Origin: CAZGMC01 sp964526565
Lineage (GTDB): Bacteria > Pseudomonadota > Alphaproteobacteria > DSM-16000 > Inquilinaceae
Length of the DNA: 64,000 nucleotides
Reading direction: 5' to 3'
Assembly: GCA_964526565.1 (NCBI GenBank)
Contig: CAZGMC010000003.1
Coordinates: 30,921 to 94,920, forward strand
The position numbers were made by a program, and so were the translations under genes. The notes under the pieces were generated by a model. It saw nothing but the letters and a program-made list of their open reading frames with translations, was not told the origin of the DNA and did no database searches. Numbering within the stretch: the stretch's first letter is position 1; every line of letters starts with the position of its first letter. This document shows, one piece after another, positions 9,833-17,713 of this stretch.

Positions 9833-12481
9833 ATGCTGTCAACCAACGAAATTCGATCGGCCTTTCTGAACTTCTTTGCCCGCCATGGTCACGAGATCGT
9901 GGCGTCGAGCCCGCTTGTGCCGCGCAACGACCCGACCCTGCTGTTCACCAATGCCGGCATGGTCCAGTTCAAGAACGTATTCACCGGCGTCGAGCAGCGG
10001 TCCTGCAAGCGGGCCGTCACGGCGCAGAAGTGTGTCCGCGCCGGCGGCAAGCACAACGACCTGGAGAACGTCGGTTACACCGCCCGTCACCATACCTTCT
10101 TCGAGATGATGGGCAACTTCTCGTTCGGCGACTACTTCAAGGACGTGGCCATCGAGCTTGCCTGGACGCTGATCACCAGGGAGTTCGGCCTGCCGCCGGA
10201 GCGCCTGCTGGTCACCGTCTATCATACCGACGACCAGGCGGCGCGTCTGTGGCGCCAGATTGCCGGGCTGCCCGACGACCGGATCATCCGCATCCCGACC
10301 CATGACAACTTCTGGTCGATGGGCGATACCGGCCCGTGCGGCCCGTGCTCCGAGATCTTCTACGACCACGGCGCCGGGATCCCCGGTGGCCCGCCCGGCA
10401 GCGCCGACGAGGACGGCGACCGGTTCATCGAGATCTGGAACCTGGTGTTCATGCAATTCGACCAGGTCACGCCGGACAACCGGGTCGACCTGCCCCGTCC
10501 GTCCATCGACACCGGCCTCGGCCTGGAGCGGATGACCGCGGTCCTCCAGGGCCGGCACGACAACTACGACATCGACCTGCTGCGGTCCCTGATCGAGGCG
10601 TCGGCGGAGACCACCGGCGCCGCGCCGGACGGCCCCCACGCAGTCTCGCACCGCGTCATTGCCGACCACCTGCGCGCCAGCGCCTTCCTGATCGCCGATG
10701 GCGTGCTGCCGTCCAACGAGGGACGGGGCTACGTGCTGCGCCGGATCATGCGGCGGGCCATGCGCCACGTCCACATGATCGGCAGCCGGGACCCGGTCAT
10801 GTGGCGGCTGGTGCCGGCGCTGGTCCAGCAGATGGGCCAGGCCTATCCCGAATTGACCCGCGCCGAGGCCCTGATCGCCGAGACCCTCAAGCTGGAGGAG
10901 GCCCGTTTCCGCATCACCCTCGACCGCGGCCTGCGGCTGCTGGCCGAGGAATCGGAGCGGATCCCGGCTGGTGGCGCCCTGCCCGGCGGGGTGGCGTTCC
11001 GCCTTTACGATACCTACGGCTTTCCCGTCGATCTGACCCAGGATGTCCTGCGTGGTGAAGGCAAGTCCGTCGACCTGCCCGGCTTCGAGGCGGCCATGGC
11101 CCGACGGCGCGAGGAGGCGCGGGCCAGTTGGGTCGGCTCCGGCGAGGCGGCGACCGAGCAGCTGTGGTTCGACCTGCGCCAGAGCGTCGGGGCCACGGAG
11201 TTCCTCGGCTACGACACCGAGGAGGCCGAGGGTGTCGTCCGCGCCCTCGTCGTCGGCGCCGCTACCGTCGACCGGGCGGAAGCCGGCCACGACGTCGCAG
11301 TCGTCACCAACCAGTCGCCATTCTACGGCGAGGCGGGCGGTCAGGTCGGCGATGCCGGCGTCATGTTCAGCGCCCGCGGCGCGGAACTGGTCGTCGCCGA
11401 CACGCAGCGCAAGGCCGGCGACCTGTGGGTTCACGTCGGCCGCCTCGTCAAGGGCTCGCTGGCAGTCGGCGACGTGGTCGAGATGCGCGTCGAGTCCGAT
11501 CGCCGCGCCGCGATCCGCGCCAACCACTCGGTCACGCACCTGCTCCACGCCGCCCTGCGCCGACGGCTCGGCGAGCACGTGACACAGAAGGGCTCGCTGG
11601 TGGCGCCCGACCGGCTGCGCTTCGACATCAGCCAGCCGCGCGCCCTGACCCGCGACGACATCGTCGTTGTCGAGGCCGAGGTGAACCGCCGCATCCGCGA
11701 GAATGCCGAGGTCACGACGCGGCTGATGTCGCCCGAGGAGGCGGTCGAGGCCGGTGCCATGGCCCTGTTCGGCGAGAAGTACGGCGAGACGGTGCGGGTC
11801 GTGACCATGGGCCTCGACGGCAACCGGCCCTATTCCATGGAGCTGTGCGGCGGCACCCACGTGCGCCGCACCGGTGACATCGGCACCTTCAAGCTGATCG
11901 GCGAGAGTGCCGTCGGTGCCGGCGTGCGCCGCATTGAAGCCGTCACCGGCGCCGGGGCGATCGCCCATGTCCAGGCGCAGGACGCCCTGCTGGAGCAGGC
12001 CGCGGCCAACCTCAAGGCGACCCCGGCCGAGCTGCCCGGCCGTGTCGTCTCGCTGCTCGACGAGCGCCGCCGGCTGGAACGCGAACTCGCCGACCTGCGC
12101 CGCAAGCTGGCCGCCGGCGGTGATGCCGCGGCCGGCCCCAAGGTCAAGGAGGTCAACGGCATCCGCCTCAGTGGCCGGGTCATCGAGGACGTGCCCGCGC
12201 GCGAGCTCAAGTCCATGGCCGACGAGATCAAGCGCCAGATCGGCTCGGGCGTCGCCGCCCTCGTCGGTGTCAGCGACGGCAAGGCCTCGATCGTCGTCGG
12301 CGTCACCGACGACCTCACCAGCCGCCTCAACGCGGTCGACCTGGTGCGCATCGGCGCCGCCGCGCTGGGCGGCAAGGGGGGCGGCGGCCGGCCCGACATG
12401 GCCCAGGCGGGCGGCCCGGATGCGGCGCGCGGTGCGGAGGCGCTGGCAGCCATCGAGGCGGCGCTGACCGGCAACGCCTGA
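9833..12481 (+). CDS. alaS: Alanyl-tRNA synthetase
   Basis: An 882-residue class II aminoacyl-tRNA synthetase charging tRNA-Ala. The start MLSTNEIRSAFLNFFARHGH matches the family N-terminus; the frame is open further upstream (an ATG at 9809, and through the 14-bp repeat array) but that extension is not conserved. Catalytic motifs include SSPLVPRNDPTLLFTNAGM and the tRNA-recognition domain. The editing domain has NHSVTHLLHAALRR and CGGTHVRRTGDIG, the zinc-binding His and Cys residues. A C-terminal glycine-rich C-Ala domain ends in GGKGGGGRPDMAQAGG. It is followed 23 bp later by a MoxR gene. Confidence 0.97.
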   Translation: MLSTNEIRSAFLNFFARHGHEIVASSPLVPRNDPTLLFTNAGMVQFKNVFTGVEQRSCKRAVTAQKCVRAGGKHNDLENVGYTARHHTFFEMMGNFSFGDYFKDVAIELAWTLITREFGLPPERLLVTVYHTDDQAARLWRQIAGLPDDRIIRIPTHDNFWSMGDTGPCGPCSEIFYDHGAGIPGGPPGSADEDGDRFIEIWNLVFMQFDQVTPDNRVDLPRPSIDTGLGLERMTAVLQGRHDNYDIDLLRSLIEASAETTGAAPDGPHAVSHRVIADHLRASAFLIADGVLPSNEGRGYVLRRIMRRAMRHVHMIGSRDPVMWRLVPALVQQMGQAYPELTRAEALIAETLKLEEARFRITLDRGLRLLAEESERIPAGGALPGGVAFRLYDTYGFPVDLTQDVLRGEGKSVDLPGFEAAMARRREEARASWVGSGEAATEQLWFDLRQSVGATEFLGYDTEEAEGVVRALVVGAATVDRAEAGHDVAVVTNQSPFYGEAGGQVGDAGVMFSARGAELVVADTQRKAGDLWVHVGRLVKGSLAVGDVVEMRVESDRRAAIRANHSVTHLLHAALRRRLGEHVTQKGSLVAPDRLRFDISQPRALTRDDIVVVEAEVNRRIRENAEVTTRLMSPEEAVEAGAMALFGEKYGETVRVVTMGLDGNRPYSMELCGGTHVRRTGDIGTFKLIGESAVGAGVRRIEAVTGAGAIAHVQAQDALLEQAAANLKATPAELPGRVVSLLDERRRLERELADLRRKLAAGGDAAAGPKVKEVNGIRLSGRVIEDVPARELKSMADEIKRQIGSGVAALVGVSDGKASIVVGVTDDLTSRLNAVDLVRIGAAALGGKGGGGRPDMAQAGGPDAARGAEALAAIEAALTGNA

Positions 12482-12504
12482 ATCGAGGAGACTGGAGCGG
12501 GGCG

Positions 12505-13359
12505 ATGGCGATGCAGCGTTTCACGGGCACCGACAGCTATATCGCCACCGCCGACCTGATGGTGGCGGTCAACGCGGCGATCACGCTGCAACGGCCGCTG
12601 CTGATCAAGGGCGAACCGGGCACGGGCAAGACCATCCTGGCGCACGAGGTGGCCAGGGCGATCGGTGCGCCGCTGATCGAGTGGCATATCAAGTCGACGA
12701 CCAAGGCGCAGCAGGGCCTGTACGACTACGATGCCGTCGCCCGCCTCCGCGACGGCCAGCTCGGCGACGCCCGCGTCCACGACATCGCCAACTACATCGT
12801 GCGCGGCAAGCTGTGGCAGGCCTTCGAGAGCGAGACGCGCCCGGTGCTGCTCATCGACGAGATCGACAAGGCGGACATCGAGTTCCCCAACGACCTGCTG
12901 CTGGAACTCGACCGGATGCAGTTCTTCGTCTATGAGACCCGGCAGACCGTGTCGGCCCGGCACCGGCCCGTCGTCATGATCACCTCCAACAACGAAAAGG
13001 AGCTGCCCGACGCCTTCCTGCGCCGCTGCTTCTTTCACTACATCCGGTTTCCCGATGCCGACACCATGGCGCAGATCGTCGAGGTGCACTTCCCCGGCCT
13101 GAAGGACGCGCTGCTGCGTGAGGCCCTGACCCTGTTCTACGAGGTCCGCGACGTGCCGGGCCTGAAGAAGAAGCCGTCGACGTCCGAGCTGCTGGACTGG
13201 ATCAAGCTGCTGCTGGCCGAGGACGTGGCGCCCGAGACCCTGCGCACCCGCGATCCCCGCAAGCTGATCCCGCCGCTTCACGGCGCCCTGCTCAAGAACG
13301 AACAGGACGTCCACCTGTTCGAACGCCTGGCCTTCATGCACCGGCGGCAGCAGAGCTGA
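12505..13359 (+). CDS. MoxR-family AAA+ ATPase
   Basis: A 284-residue AAA+ ATPase of the MoxR/CoxD group, chaperone-like ATPases that work with von Willebrand A proteins in protein maturation. Walker A is GEPGTGKT near residue 36 and Walker B is PVLLIDEIDKAD. Sensor 1 region VVMITSNNEKELPDAFLRR is present. It is followed by a VWA/CoxE-like gene 49 bp downstream, the usual MoxR-VWA pairing. CoxD and CoxE act on molybdenum CO dehydrogenase in carboxydotrophs, but no CO dehydrogenase subunit genes lie here, so the client is unknown. Confidence 0.88.
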   Translation: MAMQRFTGTDSYIATADLMVAVNAAITLQRPLLIKGEPGTGKTILAHEVARAIGAPLIEWHIKSTTKAQQGLYDYDAVARLRDGQLGDARVHDIANYIVRGKLWQAFESETRPVLLIDEIDKADIEFPNDLLLELDRMQFFVYETRQTVSARHRPVVMITSNNEKELPDAFLRRCFFHYIRFPDADTMAQIVEVHFPGLKDALLREALTLFYEVRDVPGLKKKPSTSELLDWIKLLLAEDVAPETLRTRDPRKLIPPLHGALLKNEQDVHLFERLAFMHRRQQS

Positions 13360-13408
13360 TTTCCGGCGTCAATCCAGAGCATCGAACCGATCAGGACCGA
13401 GACGGATC

Positions 13409-14593
13409 ATGTTTCCCACCCTGTTCTTCGAGCTCCGCAAGGCCGAGGTGCCGGTTTCCCTGAAGGAATACCTGACCCTCATGGAGGCCATGCACGGGCG
13501 GGTCGGGGCGTACGATGTCGACGATTTCTACTATCTGTCACGCGCCTGCCTGGTCAAGGACGAGCGGTACCTGGACCGGTTCGACCGCGTGTTCGGGCAT
13601 GTCTTCAAGGGCCTCGAGCCGCCCGAGGCTGAGGAAACGTTGGCCGCGGACATCCCGGAGGAGTGGCTGCGGCGCATGGCCGAGCTCTTCTTGACCGAGG
13701 AGGAGAAGCGGCAGATCGAGGCGCTCGGCGGCTTCGACAAGCTGATGGAGACGCTGCGCCAGCGCCTTGCCGAGCAGCAGGGCCGGCACCAGGGCGGCAG
13801 CAAGTGGATCGGCACTGCCGGCACCTCGCCGTTCGGGGCCTATGGGTACAATCCCGAAGGCGTGCGCCTCGGCCAGGACCGGTCGCGCCACCGCCGCGCC
13901 GTCAAGGTCTGGGACCGCCGCGAGTTCCGCAACCTCGACGACTCGATCGAGCTCGGCACCCGCAACATCAAGGTGGCGCTGCGCCGCCTGCGCCGGTTCG
14001 CCCGCAGCGGGGCGGCATCCACCCTTGATCTGCCCGGCACCATCGGCGCCACGGCGCGCAACGGTGGCTGGCTGGATGTGCAGCTGGTTCCGGAGCGCCA
14101 CAATGCCGTCAAGGTGTTGCTGTTCCTGGACGCCGGCGGCTCGATGGACGACCATGTGCGGCTGACCGAAGAGCTGTTCTCGGCGGCGCGCGGCGAGTTC
14201 AAGCACCTGGAGTACTATTACTTCCACAACTGCCCCTACGAGGCCGTGTGGCGCGACAATCGCCGGCGCTGGACCGAAACGACCTGGACCTGGGACGTGA
14301 TGCACACCTACCCGGCCGACTATCGGCTGATCTTCGTCGGCGACGCGTCGATGAGCCCATACGAGCTGACCCAGCCTGGCGGCAGCGTCGAGCACTGGAA
14401 CGGCGAACCCGGCGCGGACTGGCTGCGCCGTCTGCTGCACGTCTACCCCAAGGCCGTCTGGCTCAATCCCGTCCCGGAGCGCTTCTGGCCTTACACGGCG
14501 TCGATCGGCATGGTCAGGCAGCTCATGGAAGACCGCATGTTCCCGCTCACGCTGGAAGGCCTGGACACCGCCATGCGGATGCTGAGCCGGTGA
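13409..14593 (+). CDS. CoxE-like von Willebrand factor A domain protein
   Basis: A 394-residue cytoplasmic protein whose N-terminal half (FELRKAEVPVSLKEYLTLME) and C-terminal half match VWA/CoxE-like proteins. The metal-ion adhesion-like site is VKVLLFLDAGGSMDDHVRLT, with the DxGxS pattern kept. A Gly/Arg-rich linker (about residues 125-180, GTSPFGAYGYNPEGVRLGQD) is a family trait. It is predicted to be the substrate-binding partner of the upstream MoxR ATPase. ATG is preceded by GACCGAGACGGATC, a weak site. Confidence 0.85.
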   Translation: MFPTLFFELRKAEVPVSLKEYLTLMEAMHGRVGAYDVDDFYYLSRACLVKDERYLDRFDRVFGHVFKGLEPPEAEETLAADIPEEWLRRMAELFLTEEEKRQIEALGGFDKLMETLRQRLAEQQGRHQGGSKWIGTAGTSPFGAYGYNPEGVRLGQDRSRHRRAVKVWDRREFRNLDDSIELGTRNIKVALRRLRRFARSGAASTLDLPGTIGATARNGGWLDVQLVPERHNAVKVLLFLDAGGSMDDHVRLTEELFSAARGEFKHLEYYYFHNCPYEAVWRDNRRRWTETTWTWDVMHTYPADYRLIFVGDASMSPYELTQPGGSVEHWNGEPGADWLRRLLHVYPKAVWLNPVPERFWPYTASIGMVRQLMEDRMFPLTLEGLDTAMRMLSR

Positions 14594-14623
14594 CGCCCGT
14601 CCACCAGACCACGAGGCCCGTCC

Positions 14624-14905
14624 ATGAGAGGATTGCCGGTTCTTGCGTTCGCCGCTGCTCTGGCCGCCGGAAGCGCCGCTGCACAGGTGGACGACAGACT
14701 GTCCATGCCCGCCACCCCCGATCAGGTCGAGACGGAAATGGCCGTCACCGACATGCTCAACGCCCTGGCCGGAATGGGTTTTGCCGAATACCGCAGCATC
14801 CGGCGGGACGGCGACGTCTATGTCGTCGAGGTGATGACCCGCGACCTGCAGATACGGGAGATCGAACTCGATCCCCGGACCGGCGCGATCCTCGACCGCC
14901 CTTGA
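14624..14905 (+). CDS. Small exported protein, PepSY-like
   Basis: A 93-residue protein with a clear signal peptide (MRGLPVLAFAAALAAGSAAA, cleavage after AQ near residue 21). The mature part, about 70 residues, reads YRSIRRDGDVYVVEVMTRDL...IELDPRTGAILDR, the strand pattern of PepSY-type domains often found in periplasmic proteins. It follows the VWA gene by 30 bp in the same direction. A link with the MoxR-VWA pair is suggested only by position. Confidence 0.65.
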   Translation: MRGLPVLAFAAALAAGSAAAQVDDRLSMPATPDQVETEMAVTDMLNALAGMGFAEYRSIRRDGDVYVVEVMTRDLQIREIELDPRTGAILDRP

Positions 14906-15164
14906 GCCCCGCGGCGCCCCGCCTGCCGTAAGCCTTGCTTTTACCGCGAGACAACTGTATATTTGTGCGCTGCATCATGAACAAGACGTGATGCGACGCT
15001 GGGTTGCATCCGGCAGAGACTGTCCACAAGAAATTTATCTTATCCCCAAATTTTCTGTTACAATTCCGATGTGAGATTTTGTATATTTGTCATCGCCTGG
15101 TACAAGATATTGCATTTTCGGTAAACGTGCGGGAAACCGCGACGCGGCTTACGGGAGGGGGTAC
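14906..15164 (+). promoter_or_regulatory. AT-rich gcrA promoter region with repeated motif
   Basis: This 259-bp gap is much less GC-rich than its surroundings. The 11-mer TGTATATTTGT occurs at 14956-14966 and 15080-15090 in the same orientation. A dyad GCATCA-N11-TGATGC lies at 14972-14994. No GANTC methylation site was seen by eye. These are candidate regulator sites for gcrA, but no specific regulator is recognised. Confidence 0.4.
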
Positions 15165-15554
15165 ATGAGTTGGACGGAAGACAAGGTTGCGCTGCTTCGT
15201 CAACTCTGGGGGTCCGGCAAGAGCGCCAGCGAGATCGCCGAGCTTGTGGGCGACGTATCACGCAATGCCGTGATCGGCAAGGCACACCGGTTGGGTCTCT
15301 CGGGGCGGCCGTCGCCAATCAAGAAGCGAAAGCGGGTCGACCTCCAGGAGGCCAAGCCCGGTGGCGCCTCGATCCTCAACCTGACCGACCGGATGTGCCG
15401 CTGGCCCATCGGCGATCCCAAGCAGCCGGGATTCCGGTTCTGCGGCAAGCCGTCCCTGTCCCACCTGCCTTATTGTGCGGAACATGCCGCCATCGCCTAC
15501 CAGGTGCCCGGCGGCAAGCGGCGCGAGGAGGAGCAGAAGGCCGTCGGCACCTGA
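15165..15554 (+). CDS. gcrA: GcrA cell-cycle regulator
   Basis: A 129-residue member of the alphaproteobacterial GcrA family, a sigma-70 cofactor that activates promoters carrying CcrM-methylated sites. The DNA-binding N-terminus MSWTEDKVALLRQLWGSGKS and AEIVG-type helix followed by RNAVIGKAHRLGLSGRPSP are diagnostic. The C-terminal sigma-interacting part has CRWPIGDP...FCGKPSLSHLPYC with conserved Cys and Trp. The start has an ACGGGAGGGGGT ribosome site. With CckA it gives two cell-cycle regulators within 10 kb. Confidence 0.93.
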   Translation: MSWTEDKVALLRQLWGSGKSASEIAELVGDVSRNAVIGKAHRLGLSGRPSPIKKRKRVDLQEAKPGGASILNLTDRMCRWPIGDPKQPGFRFCGKPSLSHLPYCAEHAAIAYQVPGGKRREEEQKAVGT

Positions 15555-15695
15555 CGGTCCTGATCTGAACCCGTCCGGCCAGGCGCGATCAGAGGAACGC
15601 GGCGTCGCCTTGGCCGGGCGGCGCCGATCACGTTGGCGCCGCATCCCCGCGGCGAGTCCTGCGGATCGTCCCCGACCCCTGCTTCGGTAGCTGCC

Positions 15696-16061
15696 TCAGT
15701 AGAGGCGACCGCCGTCGGGCACCGGCCGGTCCGGTCCGATCAGGACCACCTCGCCCGATGCGTCGGCAAGGCCGAGGACAAGCACCTCGGACAGGAACGG
15801 GCCGATCGGCTTCGGCGGAAAATTGACGACAGCCGCAACCTGGCGGCCGGGCAGGTCCGCCAACGCATAGTGCCGCGTGATCTGCGCCGAACTCTTCTTG
15901 CGTCCCAGATCCGGCCCGAAATCGATGGTCAGCTGGTAGGCGGGGCGCAGCGCCTCCGGAAAGGCGGCAGCCTTGATGATCGTCCCGACCCGGATGTCGA
16001 CCTTCGCGAAATCGTCGCTGGTTATCCAAGGGGTCGGGTTTCCGGAGGTGCCATCACCCAT
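15696..16061 (-). CDS. csaA: tRNA-binding domain protein, CsaA-like
   Basis: A 121-residue single-domain protein with the EMAP II/tRNA-binding OB fold, matching CsaA chaperone-like proteins. The core runs FAKVDIRVGTIIKAAAFPEA, then AQITRHYALADLPGRQVAAV, VVNFPPKPIGPFLSEVLVLG, ending DGGRLY. Start is ATG 16061; ATG 16082 seven codons upstream, with an AGGA four bases away, is an equal alternative. Upstream are two copies of a 22-bp GC-rich repeat (16125-16168). It faces the converging gcrA gene across a 141-bp gap with no feature seen. Confidence 0.88.
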   Translation of the reverse strand: MGDGTSGNPTPWITSDDFAKVDIRVGTIIKAAAFPEALRPAYQLTIDFGPDLGRKKSSAQITRHYALADLPGRQVAAVVNFPPKPIGPFLSEVLVLGLADASGEVVLIGPDRPVPDGGRLY

Positions 16062-16124
16062 CGTGAGATCGCTCTTGTGCATGATCCTGCCGGCCGGTGG
16101 TTCGCCGCACCAGGCGCCCCACTG

Positions 16125-16173
16125 GTGCCCGGCCGGCGCCCGGCTCGTGCCCGGCCGGCGCCCGGCCGGTGCC
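16125..16173. repeat. 22-bp GC-rich tandem repeat, 2.2 copies
   Basis: A 22-bp unit beginning GTGCCCGGCCGGCGCCCGG is repeated twice plus a partial copy between the phasin terminator and csaA. It does not overlap a credible gene. Confidence 0.85.
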
Positions 16174-16199
16174 GTGGTGACGATTCGGGCACAGCGAAA

Positions 16200-16223
16200 C
16201 GGGGCCTCCTGACGGCGGCCCCG
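16200..16223 (-). terminator. Probable terminator of the phasin gene
   Basis: CGGGGCC and GGCCCCG form a perfect 7-bp stem with a 10-base loop. On the minus strand it is followed by GTTTCG, a short T run. It lies 32 bp beyond the phasin stop. Confidence 0.6.
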
Positions 16224-16254
16224 CTTGCCCAGGTCGGGAGGAAGGATCCGGCCG

Positions 16255-16680
16255 TTACTTCTTGGTGGCCATCGTCTTGAGTTCCTCCAGCGTGGCGGTG
16301 ACACGCTGGCTGATCAGGTTGGCCGCCTCGGTGTTCGACTTGGCGATCATGTCGGCCAGTTCCTTCATGTTGGCCAACGCCTTCTCGAACGCCGCCTTGG
16401 CGATGTCCGCCTGCTTGGCCACCCGGTCCTCCGGGGTGCCGGCCTTCATCATCTCCGACATCATGCTCGACATCTCCTCCATCGTCTGGCGGAGGATTTC
16501 TGTCTGCCGGGTGGCCACGGCCTGCATGCCCTCGAAGGCCAGCTTGTTGGCCGCGGTCAGCGCCTCGATGTTCTTGCGCTGCGACGCCATCAGGGCATCC
16601 ATGTCCACGCCCGGGACCTTGAAGTCGGCCATCAGCTTATTGATGTCCATTTCCCAGAAGGGTTTGGGTTGGTTCGCCAT
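16255..16680 (-). CDS. Phasin family protein
   Basis: A 141-residue amphipathic, largely helical protein of the phasin family that coats polyhydroxyalkanoate granules. The opening MANQPKPFWEMDINKLMADF and the following FKVPGVDMDALMASQRKNIE match the alphaproteobacterial PhaP-type phasin. Met- and Ala-rich heptads follow (EILRQTMEEMSSMMSEMMKA). A strong terminator follows and probable PhaR operators lie about 95 bp upstream, so transcription is likely induced when granules titrate PhaR. Read-through from the upstream hydrolase gene is also possible. Confidence 0.9.
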   Translation of the reverse strand: MANQPKPFWEMDINKLMADFKVPGVDMDALMASQRKNIEALTAANKLAFEGMQAVATRQTEILRQTMEEMSSMMSEMMKAGTPEDRVAKQADIAKAAFEKALANMKELADMIAKSNTEAANLISQRVTATLEELKTMATKK

Positions 16681-16768
16681 CTTCGGGCTCCTGTAGGGTA
16701 CCTGTTCGCGCTCGCCGGTCCAGCGGCCAGTGGAAGTACGCTCATGATGACGGCAGGGTGCCTAACCG

Positions 16769-17704
16769 TCAATCATTTTTGTGCACTGCAGCAAAAAACC
16801 GGTGGTTATGTTGCAGTGCAGCATCAGCCCTCGGCTGCAGGGATCCGGCCCGACGCAGCACGTCGGCAACGGGCCACGCCGGCGGCCCCTTGACCGGCAC
16901 ATCCAGGTGGCCGGTCGGAACCGCAACGACGTGCCGGCTGCCGGCGCGCAGCGACGGTGGATGGGCATCGTCGCAGGGCATGCCCCGCCGTTCAAGGGCG
17001 TGCAGCAAGGTTCCCGTCCCTGCGGCGCTCGCCGGCGTGAACAGGCCGACAAGGAAGGCATTGTCGGCCGTGGCCAGCCATGACGCCAGCCTTTCCGCTT
17101 CACCGAAGACGGCGTCGAGGAGCACGACGCCAACCACCCTGTCATCCACGCCGCCCCAGGCCAGGCCGGCGGCCAGGGCCTTGTAGCCGCCACTGAAGGC
17201 GATCAGCACCAGCGGCGCGCGCTGCAGCGTGGCGGCATGGTCATTGTCTCCGCCCATGCGTTCCGTCAGGACCGTCGCCGCCTCGTCGAGCAGTCGTTTC
17301 AGGCCACCCGGCCGCCACAGCTTGCCGGGGCTGGAGTCCAAGGCATCCACCGCCAGCTGCGGCGCCGCCAGCAGCACGTTGCGGCCCGAGGCATCGATCT
17401 GCGCCGGGACCGCCAGGCGGCCGGCCACCTCCCGCTGCAGCGATGACAGGTGGCCATGGAAGAACACGACGATCGTCGGGTTCGTCCGCGGATGCGCACC
17501 GCCGGGGATGTGGAACAGCACGCGGTCATCGCGGTAGTGCGCCGCCTCCCCGTAGCGGTCGCCGTTCCGGGTGATGTGCATGCGTTCGCCCGTCGACGGA
17601 TCGGTCGCGTCGAAGAACGGGCGGCCGGTTTCCGGCACCACGCCGTCATAGGGAAACGGCGCGCTCTTCAGCCGGGCCAGGAACGTCGCGCCCGCCGCCG
17701 CCAT
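16769..17704 (-). CDS. Alpha/beta hydrolase-like protein
   Basis: A 311-residue protein with an alpha/beta-hydrolase layout: strand plus oxyanion-type motif NPTIVVFFHGHLSSLQREVA near residue 80, nucleophile-elbow candidate VLIAFSGGYKALAAG (Ser in F-S-G-G, a departure from G-x-S-x-G), and a late His-containing segment VAVPTGHLDV. No signal peptide is seen. It starts 9 bp after the membrane methyltransferase-like gene and ends 88 bp before the phasin, so all three are probably co-transcribed. The substrate is unknown; a link to PHA metabolism is suggested only by the neighbour. Confidence 0.7.
   Translation of the reverse strand: MAAAGATFLARLKSAPFPYDGVVPETGRPFFDATDPSTGERMHITRNGDRYGEAAHYRDDRVLFHIPGGAHPRTNPTIVVFFHGHLSSLQREVAGRLAVPAQIDASGRNVLLAAPQLAVDALDSSPGKLWRPGGLKRLLDEAATVLTERMGGDNDHAATLQRAPLVLIAFSGGYKALAAGLAWGGVDDRVVGVVLLDAVFGEAERLASWLATADNAFLVGLFTPASAAGTGTLLHALERRGMPCDDAHPPSLRAGSRHVVAVPTGHLDVPVKGPPAWPVADVLRRAGSLQPRADAALQHNHRFFAAVHKND
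16776..16823 (-). promoter_or_regulatory. Probable PhaR operators upstream of the phasin gene
   Basis: Two TGC/GCA-rich sites, TTTTGTGCACTGCAGCAAAA (16777-16796) and TTGCAGTGCAGCA (16811-16823), resemble the sites bound by PhaR, the PHA-responsive repressor, before phasin genes in Paracoccus and Rhodobacter. They overlap the last codons of the upstream hydrolase gene, about 95-140 bp before the phasin start. phaR itself is not in the window. Confidence 0.55.
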
Positions 17705-17713
17705 CCGTGTCCG

